This document shows positions 1-7,834 of a stretch of 64,000 nt of DNA, one piece after another. Positions within the stretch are counted from its first letter, which is position 1. Every line of letters starts with the position of its first letter. A model generated the notes under the pieces. The model ran no database searches. It was not told where the DNA came from and saw only the letters and a list, made by a program, of their open reading frames with translations. Made by a program: the position numbers and the translations under genes. The DNA is from Nocardioides sp. TRM66260-LWL (GTDB lineage: Bacteria > Actinomycetota > Actinomycetes > Propionibacteriales > Nocardioidaceae), in contig NZ_JAIQZK010000001.1 of the NCBI RefSeq assembly GCF_020075545.1, positions 310,001 through 374,000 of the forward strand, given 5' to 3'.

Positions 1-315
1 TCCCACGCGATCGCCGTCGACTCCGGCACCACTGTCCGCCTCGGCTGGGGTGCCCAGTCCTCCGGTCAGGTGGGCAATGGCGTGTCCGGCACGGCCGTGC
101 CATCGCTCTCCGGCGTCGCGCCGATCGCCGAGCCCGACGGCAGCAGCCTCGCCGGCAAGACCGTCGCCGCTCTCGGCGCGGGTCCGTACTCGACGTTCGC
201 GATCGCCACCGACGGCACCCTCCACGCGTGGGGGGCGGACACCAGCGGCACCCTGGGCGACGACGCGACGATCGGCAACAAGTCGATCCCGGTGAGGGTC
301 GCCGCCCTGCCCTGA
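1..315 (+). CDS. RCC1-repeat protein, C-terminal end (partial)
   Basis: The frame is open from base 1 and stops at 313-315, so only the last 104 residues are present. Two repeat-like blocks read SHAIAVDSGTTVRLGWGAQS and GPYSTFAIATDGTLHAWGAD, each followed by a G-x-x-GxG or GTLGD turn. This is the pattern of RCC1-type beta-propeller blades (hydrophobic pair, DG turn, W-G, G-x-L-G). Bacterial RCC1 proteins are often secreted or surface proteins, but the N-terminus lies outside the window, so location and function cannot be read here. The family call is firm for the repeats only. Confidence 0.75.
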   Translation, partial: SHAIAVDSGTTVRLGWGAQSSGQVGNGVSGTAVPSLSGVAPIAEPDGSSLAGKTVAALGAGPYSTFAIATDGTLHAWGADTSGTLGDDATIGNKSIPVRVAALP

Positions 316-400
316 GGGCGGCGACTCCACCCCGCCCAGCGATCGGCGATGATGCGTCCGTGATCCCCTCTCCGCGTCGCCTCCGCCGGCCGGTGACGCG

Positions 401-790
401 GTGAGCCGCTCGCGCAGCATCCGGACCGTGCTGGTCGTCGACGCCGCCAACGTCGTCGGAGCCCGGGCCGACGGCTGGTGGAAGGACCGCCCTGGCGCGG
501 CCCGGCGCCTGCACGAGGAGCTGCTCGTCGCCGACCTGCCCCAGGACGAGATCGTCCTGGTGCTCGAGGGGCAGGCCAAGCAGGGCGTCAAGGCGGGGCG
601 CGACGCGCACGTGCGGTGCGTCCACGCGGCCCGCGACGGCGACCGGACGATCGTCGAGCAGGCGCAGGCGGCCGCCGAGGCGGGACGTCAGGTCACCGTC
701 GTCAGCGCCGACCGGGCGCTGCAGGCCCGCGTCGCCGCGTGCGGGGCGCTGGCCGTCGGGCCGGTGTGGCTGCTCGACCGGCTGGGCTGA
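401..790 (+). CDS. NYN/PIN-like domain protein
   Basis: 129 aa with a GTG start. The protein opens with VLVVDAANVVGARADGWWKD, and later conserved acidic positions appear in LVLEGQAKQG, DGDRTIVEQA and VVSADRALQARV. This is the arrangement of a small NYN/PIN-fold nuclease-like domain, with an Asp after the first strand, a Glu in the second and Asp residues near the third and fourth strands. Some actinobacterial annotations call this family NTP pyrophosphohydrolase, which the sequence does not support directly. It lies 48 bp before the amidohydrolase gene. The RNA or nucleotide target is unknown. The 85-bp gap upstream shows no clear promoter. Confidence 0.6.
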   Translation: MSRSRSIRTVLVVDAANVVGARADGWWKDRPGAARRLHEELLVADLPQDEIVLVLEGQAKQGVKAGRDAHVRCVHAARDGDRTIVEQAQAAAEAGRQVTVVSADRALQARVAACGALAVGPVWLLDRLG

Positions 791-826
791 GCGCGTCACC
801 TGGCGGCGGGGCCGTACGACCCGGAC

Positions 827-832
827 TAGGTT
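827..832 (+). promoter_or_regulatory. -10 hexamer of leaderless promoter for the amidohydrolase gene
   Basis: TAGGTT followed by exactly 6 nt and then the ATG at 839. At this distance transcription would begin at or next to the start codon, and no ribosome binding site is present. Confidence 0.6.
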
Positions 833-838
833 CGCCCC

Positions 839-1924
839 ATGAGCGCCCTGCGGTTCACCGGAGTCGTCCTGCCCGAGCGGGAGACCCGCGACGTCTACGT
901 CGTCGACGGCCACGTCACCTACGAGCCGCAGCCCGGCGCCGACACCGTGACCCGGGCGGGCTGGCTGCTGCCGGGGCTGGTCGACGCCCACAACCACCTC
1001 GGCCTGGAGGACGGCGGCGCCGTGCCGGACGACGTCGTCGAGCAGCAGGCGCTCGCCGACCGTGACGCCGGCATCCTGCTGCTGCGCGACTGCGGCTCGC
1101 CGGCCGACACCCGCTGGGTGCAGCAGCGCGACGACCTGCCGCGGCTGATCCGCTTCGGCCGGCACATCGCCCGCACCCGTCGCTACCTGCGCGACTACGG
1201 CGTCGAGGTCGAGCCCGAGGGTCTCAGCGCGCAGGTGGCCCTGGAGGCGTCCGGCAGCGACGGCTGGATCAAGCTGGTCGGCGACTGGATCAGCCGGGAG
1301 GACGGCGACCTCGCGCCGTCGTTCCCGGTGGAGGCGTTCGCGGACGCCATCGCCACCGCCCACGCCCACGGCGCCAAGGTCACCGCCCACTGCTTCGGCA
1401 CCACCGTGCTCCAGGGCCTCCTCGACGCCGGCATCGACTGCCTCGAGCACGGCACCGGCCTCGAGCCCGAGCACGTCGAGCAGATGGCGGCGCAGGGCGT
1501 CGCGCTGGTGCCCACGGTGCTGCAGACCGAGAAGCTGATCGGGTTCGCGGACGCCGGCCGCGAGCGCTTCCCCGCCTACGCCCGCACCATGGAGCACCTG
1601 CACGCCCGACGGCGCGAGGCCCTGATGAGCGCCCACGAGGCGGGGGTCGCGCTCTACGTCGGCTCCGACGGCGGCGGCTCGCAGCGCCACGGCGTCCTGG
1701 TCGAGGAGGTGCTGGCGATGGCCGCCATGGGCCTGCCGGCGCAGGACGTCCTGGCCGCGGCGTCGTGGCGCGCGCGGGCGTGGCTCGGGCTGCCCGACGG
1801 CCTCGAGGAGGGGGCCCCGGCCGACTTCGTCGTGCTCGACGCCGACCCGCTGGACGACCTCACGGTGCTCGGCCGTCCGTCCGTCGTCGTGCTGCGCGGA
1901 CGGGTCGTCGCGCGCCGTCCCTGA
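839..1924 (+). CDS. Amidohydrolase-superfamily metal-dependent hydrolase
   Basis: 361 aa, TIM-barrel amidohydrolase. Metal-ligand motifs are in the expected order: HxH in VDAHNHL (H51, H53), a Lys near 145 in WIKLVGDW that may be the carboxylated ligand, H184 in VTAHCFGT, H204 in LEHGTG and D277 in YVGSDGGG. The small N- and C-terminal segments (residues 1-45 and about 315-361) resemble the composite beta domain of imidazolonepropionase/prolidase-like members. The substrate cannot be deduced; related enzymes cleave cyclic amides, imides or Xaa-Pro peptides. Expression appears leaderless. The rpsP leader follows downstream, so it is probably monocistronic. Confidence 0.75.
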   Translation: MSALRFTGVVLPERETRDVYVVDGHVTYEPQPGADTVTRAGWLLPGLVDAHNHLGLEDGGAVPDDVVEQQALADRDAGILLLRDCGSPADTRWVQQRDDLPRLIRFGRHIARTRRYLRDYGVEVEPEGLSAQVALEASGSDGWIKLVGDWISREDGDLAPSFPVEAFADAIATAHAHGAKVTAHCFGTTVLQGLLDAGIDCLEHGTGLEPEHVEQMAAQGVALVPTVLQTEKLIGFADAGRERFPAYARTMEHLHARRREALMSAHEAGVALYVGSDGGGSQRHGVLVEEVLAMAAMGLPAQDVLAAASWRARAWLGLPDGLEEGAPADFVVLDADPLDDLTVLGRPSVVVLRGRVVARRP

Positions 1925-1973
1925 GCGCCGCACGAGGCCCGATCCGGCGATTCGTGGGGGAGGGGCCGTTCTG

Positions 1974-1980
1974 GCATGAT
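1974..1980 (+). promoter_or_regulatory. Possible promoter of the rpsP operon
   Basis: The 188 bp between the amidohydrolase stop and rpsP contain a CATGAT-like -10 near 1975-1980. It would give a leader of roughly 125 nt. The -35 is unclear, so this is a weak assignment. Confidence 0.3.
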
Positions 1981-2112
1981 CTGACGCTGAGTCCTGCGCG
2001 CCCGGACCCTCTCACCGAGCGCGACACGGCCCCTCGAGCGTGCAGCCCCGGTGTTCCCCACCTGGCGGCCGCGTGCTCACCACATCCACACGTCAAGGAG
2101 ACACCACCCACC

Positions 2113-2616
2113 GTGGCCGTCAAGATCCGTCTGAAGCGCCTGGGCAAGATCCGGGTCCCGCAGTACCGCATCGTCGTCGTCGACTCGCGCAAGAAGCGCG
2201 ACGGCCGCGTGATCGAGGAGATCGGCAAGTACCACCCGAAGGAGGAGCCCTCCTTCATCGAGGTCGTCTCCGACCGCGCCCAGTACTGGCTCGGCGTGGG
2301 CGCGCAGCCCACCGAGGCCGTCGAGGCGATCCTCAAGATCACCGGCGACTGGCAGAAGCACAAGGGCCTGCCGGGCACCGAGGGCACGCTGAAGACCGCC
2401 GCCCCGAAGCGCGACAAGCTCGAGATCTTCAACGAGGCGCTGAAGGAGGCCGGCGGCGACGCCAGCGGTGACGCCGTCACCAAGAAGGCGTCGAAGAAGG
2501 CCGAGCCCAAGGCCGAGGAGCCCGCCGCCGAGGAGAAGACCGAGGAGCCGGCCGCCGAGGCCGCCGCCCCGGCCGAGGCGCCCGCCGAGACCGCCGACGC
2601 TCCGGCCGAGGCCTGA
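2113..2616 (+). CDS. rpsP: 30S ribosomal protein S16
   Basis: 167 aa. The GTG start is fixed by the conserved N-terminus [20 protein letters not shown] and by AAGGAG at 2095-2100. Residues 1 to about 85 are the S16 fold ([20 protein letters not shown], then [13 protein letters not shown]). The usual bacterial S16 is 80-90 residues. The remaining 80 residues form an Ala/Glu/Pro/Lys-rich tail ([16 protein letters not shown] and similar) typical of actinobacterial S16, probably disordered. It is the first gene of the rpsP-khpA-rimM-trmD group. An upstream in-frame extension is open but lacks S16 homology and is rejected. Confidence 0.97.
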   Translation: MAVKIRLKRLGKIRVPQYRIVVVDSRKKRDGRVIEEIGKYHPKEEPSFIEVVSDRAQYWLGVGAQPTEAVEAILKITGDWQKHKGLPGTEGTLKTAAPKRDKLEIFNEALKEAGGDASGDAVTKKASKKAEPKAEEPAAEEKTEEPAAEAAAPAEAPAETADAPAEA

Positions 2617-2621
2617 GCCGC

Positions 2622-2864
2622 ATGCTCGCCGAGGCGCTCGAGCACCTGGTGCGCGGCATCGTCGACCACCCCGACGACGTCGTCGTGCGCGACAAGCAGC
2701 TGCGCCGGGGCTCGCTCCTGGAGGTCCGGGTGCACCCCGACGACCTCGGCAAGGTGATCGGCCGCAACGGCCGCACCGCCTCGGCGTTCCGCACCGTCAT
2801 CGGTGCCCTGGCGGGCAAGGACGGCGCCCGCGTCGACTTCGTCGACGTCGACCGCCGTCGCTGA
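2622..2864 (+). CDS. khpA: KH-domain RNA-binding protein KhpA
   Basis: 80 aa. A single KH domain fills the protein, with the GxxG RNA-contact loop seen in LGKVIGRNGRTASAFRTVIG. It begins 5 nt after the rpsP stop, the standard rpsP-khpA arrangement in Gram-positive bacteria. In other bacteria KhpA pairs with KhpB and binds many RNAs, affecting cell division and elongation. Length matches the family (75-85 aa). The C-terminus DFVDVDRRR is basic and short. It shares the rpsP transcript. Confidence 0.93.
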   Translation: MLAEALEHLVRGIVDHPDDVVVRDKQLRRGSLLEVRVHPDDLGKVIGRNGRTASAFRTVIGALAGKDGARVDFVDVDRRR

Positions 2865-2880
2865 TCCCGCCGCTCGGCAC

Positions 2881-2913
2881 GAAGCAGCACCGAAGCAGCA
2901 CCGAAGCAGCACC
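2881..2913 (+). repeat. Three exact tandem copies of an 11-nt unit
   Basis: GAAGCAGCACC occurs at 2881-2891, 2892-2902 and 2903-2913 without gaps, in the khpA-rimM intergenic region just before a strong hairpin. An 11-nt period is one helical turn of DNA. Slippage origin is likely. Confidence 0.85.
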
Positions 2914-2915
2914 CG

Positions 2916-2949
2916 CCGACCCGCCCGGGCCCACGCCCGGGCGGGTCGG
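2916..2949 (+). terminator. Perfect 15-bp hairpin between khpA and rimM
   Basis: Arms 2916-2930 and 2935-2949 are exact reverse complements with a CCAC loop. There is no U-tract. It may be a partial terminator, an attenuator or an mRNA-processing/stability element dividing rpsP-khpA from rimM-trmD. Confidence 0.6.
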
Positions 2950-2991
2950 CCGCATCCCGGGCCGTGCGCGGCCCTCGAACCGGAGGCACCC

Positions 2992-3540
2992 ATGGGCGAG
3001 ACCCTCGAGCTGGTCGTCGGACGCGTCGGCAAGCCGCACGGCATCCGCGGCGAGGTCACCGTCGACGTGCGCACCGACGAGCCGGAGCGGCGCTTCGCCC
3101 CGGGCGCGGTGCTGCGCGCCGAGCCCGGGCGCGGGGTCGCCGCGGCGCCGCGCAGCCTGACGGTCGAGTCGCGTCGCTGGCACCAGCAGACCCTGCTCGT
3201 CGCCTTCGCCGAGATCCCCGACCGCACCGCCGCCGAGGCCGCCCGCGGCCTGGTGCTGCACGCGCAGGTCGACCCCGAGGAGCGTCCGGCGGACCCCGAG
3301 GAGTTCTACGACCACCAGCTGATCGGGCTGGCGGTCCACGACGTCGACGGCACGCCGCTCGGCACGGTGGCCTCCCTCGTGCACGGCGCGCAGGACCTCC
3401 TCGTCATCGACACGACCGACGGGCGCGAGGCGCTCGTCCCGTTCGTCTCCGCCCTCGTGCCCGAGGTCGACCTCGACGCCGGTCGCGTCGTCGTCGCCGA
3501 CCGCCCGGGCCTGGTCGCCCCGCTGCCCGACGAGTCCTGA
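2992..3540 (+). CDS. rimM: Ribosome maturation factor RimM
   Basis: 182 aa. ATG preceded by GGAGG at 2982-2986. The N-terminal RimM domain starts with [20 protein letters not shown], the family signature. The C-terminal PRC-barrel domain includes [11 protein letters not shown] and ends in [20 protein letters not shown]. RimM binds S19 and assists maturation of the 30S head. The stop at 3538-3540 is followed one base later by the trmD start, so the two are translationally coupled. Confidence 0.95.
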   Translation: MGETLELVVGRVGKPHGIRGEVTVDVRTDEPERRFAPGAVLRAEPGRGVAAAPRSLTVESRRWHQQTLLVAFAEIPDRTAAEAARGLVLHAQVDPEERPADPEEFYDHQLIGLAVHDVDGTPLGTVASLVHGAQDLLVIDTTDGREALVPFVSALVPEVDLDAGRVVVADRPGLVAPLPDES

Positions 3541-3541
3541 C

Positions 3542-4717
3542 GTGCGGCTCGACTACCTCACGATCTTCCCCGACTACCTGGCGCCGCTGCGGCTCTCGCT
3601 GCCCGGCAAGGCGCTCGCGAGCGGCCTGATCGACGTGCACGTCCACGACCTGCGGGCCTGGACCCACGACCGCCACCGCACCGTCGACGACACCCCGTAC
3701 GGCGGCGGCGCCGGGATGGTGATGCGTCCCGAGCCGTGGGGCGAGGCGTTCGACGCGCTGGCGATCGACGGCGCGACCGTCGTCGTCCCGACGCCGTCGG
3801 GCCGCCCGCTCACCCAGGCCCTGGCCCGCGAGCTGGCCACCCGCGAGCGGCTGGTCTTCTGCTGCGGCCGCTACGAGGGCATCGACCAGCGGGTGCTCGA
3901 CCACGCCGGGAGCCGGGCCGAGCTGGTCGAGATCAGCCTGGGCGACTACGTGCTCAACGGCGGCGAGGTCGCCGCGCTCGCCGTCACCGAGGCCGTCGTG
4001 CGGCTGCTGCCGGGGTTCATGGGCAACGCCGCCTCCCTGGTCGAGGAGTCGCACGAGGACGGCCTGCTGGAGTACCCGAGCTACACCAAGCCGCCGTCGT
4101 GGCGCGGACTCGACGTGCCCGACGTGCTGCTCTCCGGCGACCACGGCCGCATCGCGGCCTGGCGTCACGAGCAGCGGCTCGGGCGCACGGCCGAGCGCCG
4201 TCCCGACCTGCTCGCCGCCGGGAGCCTCGCGCCGACGGGGGAGTGGACCATCGAGCCGGCGCAGCCCGCCGACGCGCCCGAGCTCCTGGTGCTCCAGCGC
4301 TGCTGCTGGGTCACCGAGGCGCTGGCCAACGACGACCTCTCCATCCCGCCGCTGCACGAGGAGCTGGGCGACATCGAGGACGGCCTGCGCACCTGGCGCA
4401 CCTGGACGGTGCGGCTCGCCGGCCGGCTGGTCGGCTCGGTGCGCGGCCGCGTGGTCCCGGGTTCCGAGGAGGGCGGCGACACCTGGGAGATCGGTCGGCT
4501 GATGGTCGCCCCCGATCTGCGCGGCCGCGGCCTGGGGCGCGTCCTGCTCGAGCACGCCGAGGCGATGGCGCCTGCGTCGACGCGCACGCTGCTGCTGTTC
4601 ACCGGGGCGCGCAGCGAGGCCAACCTGCGTCGCTACCGGCGCGCGGGGTATCGCGTCCGCGAGGTGCTCGACGGTCCGTCCGGCCCGGTGGTGCTCACCC
4701 GGCCGCGGCGTCGCTGA
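3542..4717 (+). CDS. trmD: tRNA (guanine-37-N1)-methyltransferase TrmD fused to a GNAT acetyltransferase domain
   Basis: 391 aa, GTG start 1 nt after rimM. Residues 1 to about 228 are a complete Trm[14 protein letters not shown] start, [22 protein letters not shown] (SAM/tRNA site with catalytic-type Asp), and the knot segment [13 protein letters not shown]. TrmD makes m1G37 in tRNAs reading CNN/GNN codons. Ordinary TrmD ends near residue 240-250. Here the frame continues through a full GNAT domain (about 236-391), with the acetyl-CoA loop in [20 protein letters not shown] and the late [12 protein letters not shown] segment. No stop, frameshift or internal start separates them. The substrate of the GNAT half is unknown. 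Confidence 0.93.
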   Translation: MRLDYLTIFPDYLAPLRLSLPGKALASGLIDVHVHDLRAWTHDRHRTVDDTPYGGGAGMVMRPEPWGEAFDALAIDGATVVVPTPSGRPLTQALARELATRERLVFCCGRYEGIDQRVLDHAGSRAELVEISLGDYVLNGGEVAALAVTEAVVRLLPGFMGNAASLVEESHEDGLLEYPSYTKPPSWRGLDVPDVLLSGDHGRIAAWRHEQRLGRTAERRPDLLAAGSLAPTGEWTIEPAQPADAPELLVLQRCCWVTEALANDDLSIPPLHEELGDIEDGLRTWRTWTVRLAGRLVGSVRGRVVPGSEEGGDTWEIGRLMVAPDLRGRGLGRVLLEHAEAMAPASTRTLLLFTGARSEANLRRYRRAGYRVREVLDGPSGPVVLTRPRRR

Positions 4718-4760
4718 GCCCTGCGTCGCGGCGGCCGGAGATTTCGGACGCCGTCCGGCG

Positions 4761-4926
4761 CTGTGGCAGACTTCGCAGGTCCGCTGGCCGAAGGGTCGCT
4801 CCGAGGAACGCACGGAGGGCCTGCGTCGGGCTCCTGCCACAGGGGGAGTCCCGCGCCGCCGGCCTCGCGAGCGGACGCCCACCCGCACGTCCTCAACCGC
4901 GGCCGACCTGTGGCATCCGCGAGGAG
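4761..4926 (+). promoter_or_regulatory. rplS 5' leader with two mutually exclusive pairings
   Basis: The 214-nt region before rplS holds CTGTGGCAG at 4761-4769, its exact complement CTGCCACAG at 4834-4842, and a second copy CTGTGGCA at 4908-4915 immediately before the ribosome binding site GAGGAG at 4921-4926. The central segment can pair with the first or third copy but not both, the form of a switch controlling access to the rplS ribosome binding site. A CAGACT -10-like hexamer lies at 4767-4772. Confidence 0.45.
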
Positions 4927-4931
4927 ACACC

Positions 4932-5285
4932 ATGAGCCACAACGTCGTCGCCGAGATCGGCAACGCGGTCAAGCGCGCAGACCTCCCCGAGTTCCGCGCG
5001 GGCGACACCGTCAAGGTCCACGTGAAGGTCGTCGAGGGCAGCCGCTCGCGCGTCCAGATCTTCCAGGGCGTCGTCATCCGGGTGCACGGCTCGGGCGTCG
5101 GCCGCACCTTCACCGTCCGCAAGGTCTCCTTCGGCGTCGGCGTCGAGCGCACGTTCCCGCTGCACTCCCCGATCTTCGAGACCATCGAGGTCGTCACCCG
5201 CGGTGACGTCCGCCGGGCGAAGCTCTACTACCTGCGCAACCTGCGCGGCAAGGCCGCCAAGATCAAGGAGCGCCGCGACGTCTGA
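4932..5285 (+). CDS. rplS: 50S ribosomal protein L19
   Basis: 117 aa, the normal length. The sequence runs from [20 protein letters not shown] through [15 protein letters not shown] and [18 protein letters not shown] to [20 protein letters not shown], all L19 signatures. ATG start with GAGGAG 5 nt upstream. L19 sits at the 30S-50S interface. It has its own leader, so it is probably not simply the last gene of the trmD transcript, and it ends in a good terminator. Confidence 0.98.
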   Translation: MSHNVVAEIGNAVKRADLPEFRAGDTVKVHVKVVEGSRSRVQIFQGVVIRVHGSGVGRTFTVRKVSFGVGVERTFPLHSPIFETIEVVTRGDVRRAKLYYLRNLRGKAAKIKERRDV

Positions 5286-5307
5286 CGTCCGCGCAGCAGC
5301 CCACGTC

Positions 5308-5340
5308 AGGACCGCGTCCCCGTCCCGGGGGCGCGGTCCT
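5308..5340 (+). terminator. Terminator after rplS
   Basis: Arms 5308-5322 and 5326-5340 pair over 15 bp with one T-G wobble and a 3-nt loop. It sits 22 nt after the rplS stop. The flank is T-poor, as usual at this GC content. Confidence 0.75.
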
Positions 5341-5387
5341 CGTGCGTCCGGGGCCCGGCCGATCACGGCCCCGGGGCACCCCGCGCC

Positions 5388-5393
5388 TACACT
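5388..5393 (+). promoter_or_regulatory. -10 hexamer of leaderless promoter for lepB
   Basis: TACACT, then 6 nt, then the GTG at 5400. Together with the terminator just upstream it sets lepB as the first gene of a new transcript. Confidence 0.6.
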
Positions 5394-5399
5394 CCTCGC

Positions 5400-6239
5400 G
5401 TGACTTCGAACGACCACGACCCGCAGACCGACGTCGAGGGGTCGCCGTCGTCCGACGCGTCCGAGGCCCCCGACGAGGCCGGCGCCCCGGCCCGCCCGTC
5501 CCTCGAGGACGCCACGGCCCGGCCGCAGAAGCGCAAGGGCCTCCCGGTCTGGCAGGAGAGCATCCTGCTGCTCGTGATCGCGGTAGGCCTCGCGGTCGTG
5601 CTCAAGGCCTTCTTCGTGCAGGCCTTCTACATCCCGTCGGAGTCGATGGAGCCCGGGCTGGTCAAGAACGACCGCATCCTGGTGCAGAAGGTCTCGTACT
5701 GGACCGGCTCGCCCCAGCGCGGCGACGTCATCGTCTTCAAGGACCCCGGCGACTGGCTCACCGCCGCCGAGCAGGCCGGCCCCACCAGCCTCCTCGGCCG
5801 TGCGCTCACCAAGATCGGCCTCTACCCGGCCGGCGGCCACCTGGTGAAGCGGGTCATCGGAGTGCCCGGCGACACCATCCACTGCTGCGACAAGCAGGGT
5901 CGGCTGCAGATCAACGGCAAGTCCGTCGACGAGCAGGGCTACGCGCGGGTCAGCCCGGGCTCCTGCTACGGCCCGATGATCTCCGACTGCAGCACCAACG
6001 CCTGGACCGCGGGCCCCGTGCCGCCGGGCCACGTGTTCGTCATGGGCGACAACCGGCAGAACTCCGCGGACTCCACGGTGCACCTGTGCCAGAAGGGCGA
6101 GACCGACTGCGTGCCCGGGGACGAGTACGTGCCCGACGACCTGATCGTCGGCAAGGTCTTCGTCCTGCTGTGGCCGCTCGACCGGTTCACCTTCGTCGGC
6201 CGTCCCGACAGCCTCGCGGACGTGCCCGCCGGCAAGTGA
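5400..6239 (+). CDS. lepB: Signal peptidase I
   Basis: 279 aa. A 48-residue acidic, Pro-rich cytoplasmic tail precedes one membrane segment (about 53-70, ESILLLVIAVGLAVVLKAFF). Box B is YIPSESMEP with the catalytic Ser at residue 82, box D is VKRVIGVPGD with the general-base Lys at 150, and box E is MGDNRQNSADS. The enzyme removes signal peptides from Sec and Tat substrates outside the membrane. The GTG start is set by the leaderless promoter. The last codons overlap the rnhB start by 4 nt (GTGA). The order rplS-lepB-rnhB matches mycobacteria. Confidence 0.95.
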   Translation: MTSNDHDPQTDVEGSPSSDASEAPDEAGAPARPSLEDATARPQKRKGLPVWQESILLLVIAVGLAVVLKAFFVQAFYIPSESMEPGLVKNDRILVQKVSYWTGSPQRGDVIVFKDPGDWLTAAEQAGPTSLLGRALTKIGLYPAGGHLVKRVIGVPGDTIHCCDKQGRLQINGKSVDEQGYARVSPGSCYGPMISDCSTNAWTAGPVPPGHVFVMGDNRQNSADSTVHLCQKGETDCVPGDEYVPDDLIVGKVFVLLWPLDRFTFVGRPDSLADVPAGK

Positions 6240-6913
6240 GCCGGCTGCCGCGCGGCGTCGCGGTGCGCCGCGACGCCGGGGCGTACGGCTACGAGCGCGC
6301 CCTGCGACGGCACGAGCTCGGTCCGGTGGCCGGCGTCGACGAGGCCGGACGCGGCGCCTGCGCCGGCCCGCTCGTGGCGGCCGCCGCGATCCTCCCCGAG
6401 GGGCGCCGCGGCCTCGTCCCGGGTCTCGCCGACTCCAAGCTGCTCACCGCGGCCGCGCGCGAGCGCTGCTACGCCGAGGTGGTGCGCCGCGCGCTCGCCT
6501 GGTCGGTGGTCGTCGTCGAGCCGGGGGAGTGCGACCGGCTGGGCATGCACGTCGCGAACGTCGAGGCCCTGCGCCGCGCGGCCGCCCGCCTGGCGGTGCG
6601 TCCCGGCTACGTCCTCTCCGACGGGTTCCCGGTCGACGGCCTCGGCGTCCCGTCGCTCGCGGTCTGGAAGGGCGACCGCGTCGCCGCCTGCGTGTCCGCG
6701 GCGTCGGTGATCGCGAAGGTCACCCGCGACCGGATCATGACCGAGCTGGACGTCTCGTGGCCGGAGTACGACTTCAAGACCCACAAGGGCTACATCACCG
6801 ACGTCCACACCGCGGCGCTGGAGGCCCACGGGCCCTCCCCGGTGCACCGCTGGTGCTTCGTCAACGTGCGCCGCGCCGCTGGTCTGGAGCCCGCACTAGA
6901 GTCGCCGTCGTGA
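6236..6913 (+). CDS. rnhB: Ribonuclease HII
   Basis: 225 aa. The GTG start overlaps the lepB stop. Active-site carboxylates are visible in VAGVDEAGRGACAGPLVAAA (Asp, Glu), LADSKLLT and the SASVIAKVTRDRIM segment. YDFKTHKGYITDVHTAAL is the conserved C-terminal helix region. RNase HII cleaves the RNA strand of RNA-DNA hybrids and starts removal of single ribonucleotides from DNA. The stop overlaps the next gene by 4 nt, indicating a coupled lepB-rnhB-DUF2469 operon. Confidence 0.95.
   Translation: MSRLPRGVAVRRDAGAYGYERALRRHELGPVAGVDEAGRGACAGPLVAAAAILPEGRRGLVPGLADSKLLTAAARERCYAEVVRRALAWSVVVVEPGECDRLGMHVANVEALRRAAARLAVRPGYVLSDGFPVDGLGVPSLAVWKGDRVAACVSAASVIAKVTRDRIMTELDVSWPEYDFKTHKGYITDVHTAALEAHGPSPVHRWCFVNVRRAAGLEPALESPS
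6897..6902 (+). promoter_or_regulatory. -10 hexamer for DUF2469 gene, inside rnhB
   Basis: TAGAGT within the last codons of rnhB, 7 nt before the GTG at 6910. It would let DUF2469 be transcribed separately as a leaderless mRNA as well as from the operon. Confidence 0.5.
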
Positions 6914-7218
6914 GCGCAGAGGACCTCGAGAAGTACGAGACCGAGATGGAGCTGACGCTCTACCGCGAGTACCGCGACGTCGTCGGCATCTTCAAGTACG
7001 TCGTCGAGACCGACCGCCGCTTCTACCTGTGCAACCAGGTCGACGTGAAGGCGCGCACGGAGGCCGGCGAGGTGTTCTTCGAGGTCTCCATGACCGACTG
7101 CTGGGTGTGGGACATGTACCGCCCGGCGCGCTTCGCCCGCAGCGTCAAGGTGCTGACGTTCAAGGACGTGAACGTCGAGGAGCTCAACCCTTCGGACATC
7201 GATCCGCCCAAGCCGTAG
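6910..7218 (+). CDS. DUF2469 conserved actinobacterial protein
   Basis: 102 aa. The sequence MSAEDLEKYETEMELTLYRE, then DVVGIFKYVVETDRRFYLCN and VSMTDCWVWDMYRPARFA, is that of the DUF2469 family found almost only in Actinobacteria, always beside rnhB (Rv2901c in M. tuberculosis by gene order). No enzymatic motif is visible. It is acidic, aromatic-rich and soluble. Function is unknown; the fixed neighbourhood suggests a housekeeping role in nucleic-acid or secretion processes. Confidence 0.9.
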   Translation: MSAEDLEKYETEMELTLYREYRDVVGIFKYVVETDRRFYLCNQVDVKARTEAGEVFFEVSMTDCWVWDMYRPARFARSVKVLTFKDVNVEELNPSDIDPPKP

Positions 7219-7271
7219 CCCGAACGGGTCATCTGCGACGCGGACCCCGCGACGGCGTCCGTCCGGCGACC

Positions 7272-7277
7272 TAGCCT
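7272..7277 (+). promoter_or_regulatory. Promoter -10 for the tadE-tadG pair
   Basis: TAGCCT about 45 nt before tadE. With a start near 7284 this would leave a 38-nt leader carrying GAGGTGA at 7309-7315 as ribosome binding site. Confidence 0.45.
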
Positions 7278-7321
7278 GAGCGATCGAGGCGGGAGGGCCG
7301 CCGGACCTGAGGTGACGTCGA

Positions 7322-7834
7322 ATGCTGGGAGTGAGGCGCCGCCCCGACGAGCGGGGCGCGGCCGCGGTGGAGTTCGCCCTCGTCGCACCGCTGCTCTTCC
7401 TGATCCTCTTCGGGATCATCAGCTACGGCTACATGCTCAGCTACCGGCAGTCCCTGAGCCAGGGCGCCGCGGAGGCCGCCCGCGCCGCCGCCGTGCTGCC
7501 GGCCTCGAGCACCTCGGCGCAGAAGGTGGCCGCCGCGGTCACCTCGCTCAACAACTCGCTGCAGAGCTACGGCGTCTCGTGCTCGATCAGCGGCGCCGCG
7601 ACGTCCGGCAGCCTGCTGCGCGGCACGACGACGGTCGGCAGCTGCGCGGTCGGCGTCTACGACTGCTCGTCGGTGAGCTCCGCGACCCCCTCCCAGACCA
7701 CCGCGGTGCCCGACTGCATCTCGGTCAACGTCAACCACCTCTACGCCGCCAACCCGCTCATCCCGTCGTTCCCCGGCGTCGGCGCGGTCCTGCCGCCCAA
7801 GCTCGGCTACACCGCGGTCGCGGGGGTGAGCTGA
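7322..7834 (+). CDS. TadE-like pilus/secretion pseudopilin protein
   Basis: 170 aa. A short basic N-terminus (RRRPDERG) is followed by the TadE hallmark GAAAVEFALVAPLLFLILFG, with the Glu typical of prepilin-like segments, then a single membrane helix. The outside domain is Ser/Ala/Thr-rich with Cys pairs (SYGVSCSISG, GSCAVGVYDCSS). TadE proteins are minor pseudopilins of the Flp/Tad apparatus. The stop overlaps the tadG start (TGATG). No TadA, TadB, TadC or Flp gene lies in the window, so it may use machinery encoded elsewhere. Confidence 0.85.
   Translation: MLGVRRRPDERGAAAVEFALVAPLLFLILFGIISYGYMLSYRQSLSQGAAEAARAAAVLPASSTSAQKVAAAVTSLNNSLQSYGVSCSISGAATSGSLLRGTTTVGSCAVGVYDCSSVSSATPSQTTAVPDCISVNVNHLYAANPLIPSFPGVGAVLPPKLGYTAVAGVS

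Noticed and set aside
1765..2112. Upstream in-frame extension of rpsP
   Set aside because: It overlaps the amidohydrolase gene and has no similarity to S16. The GTG at 2113 fits the family start.
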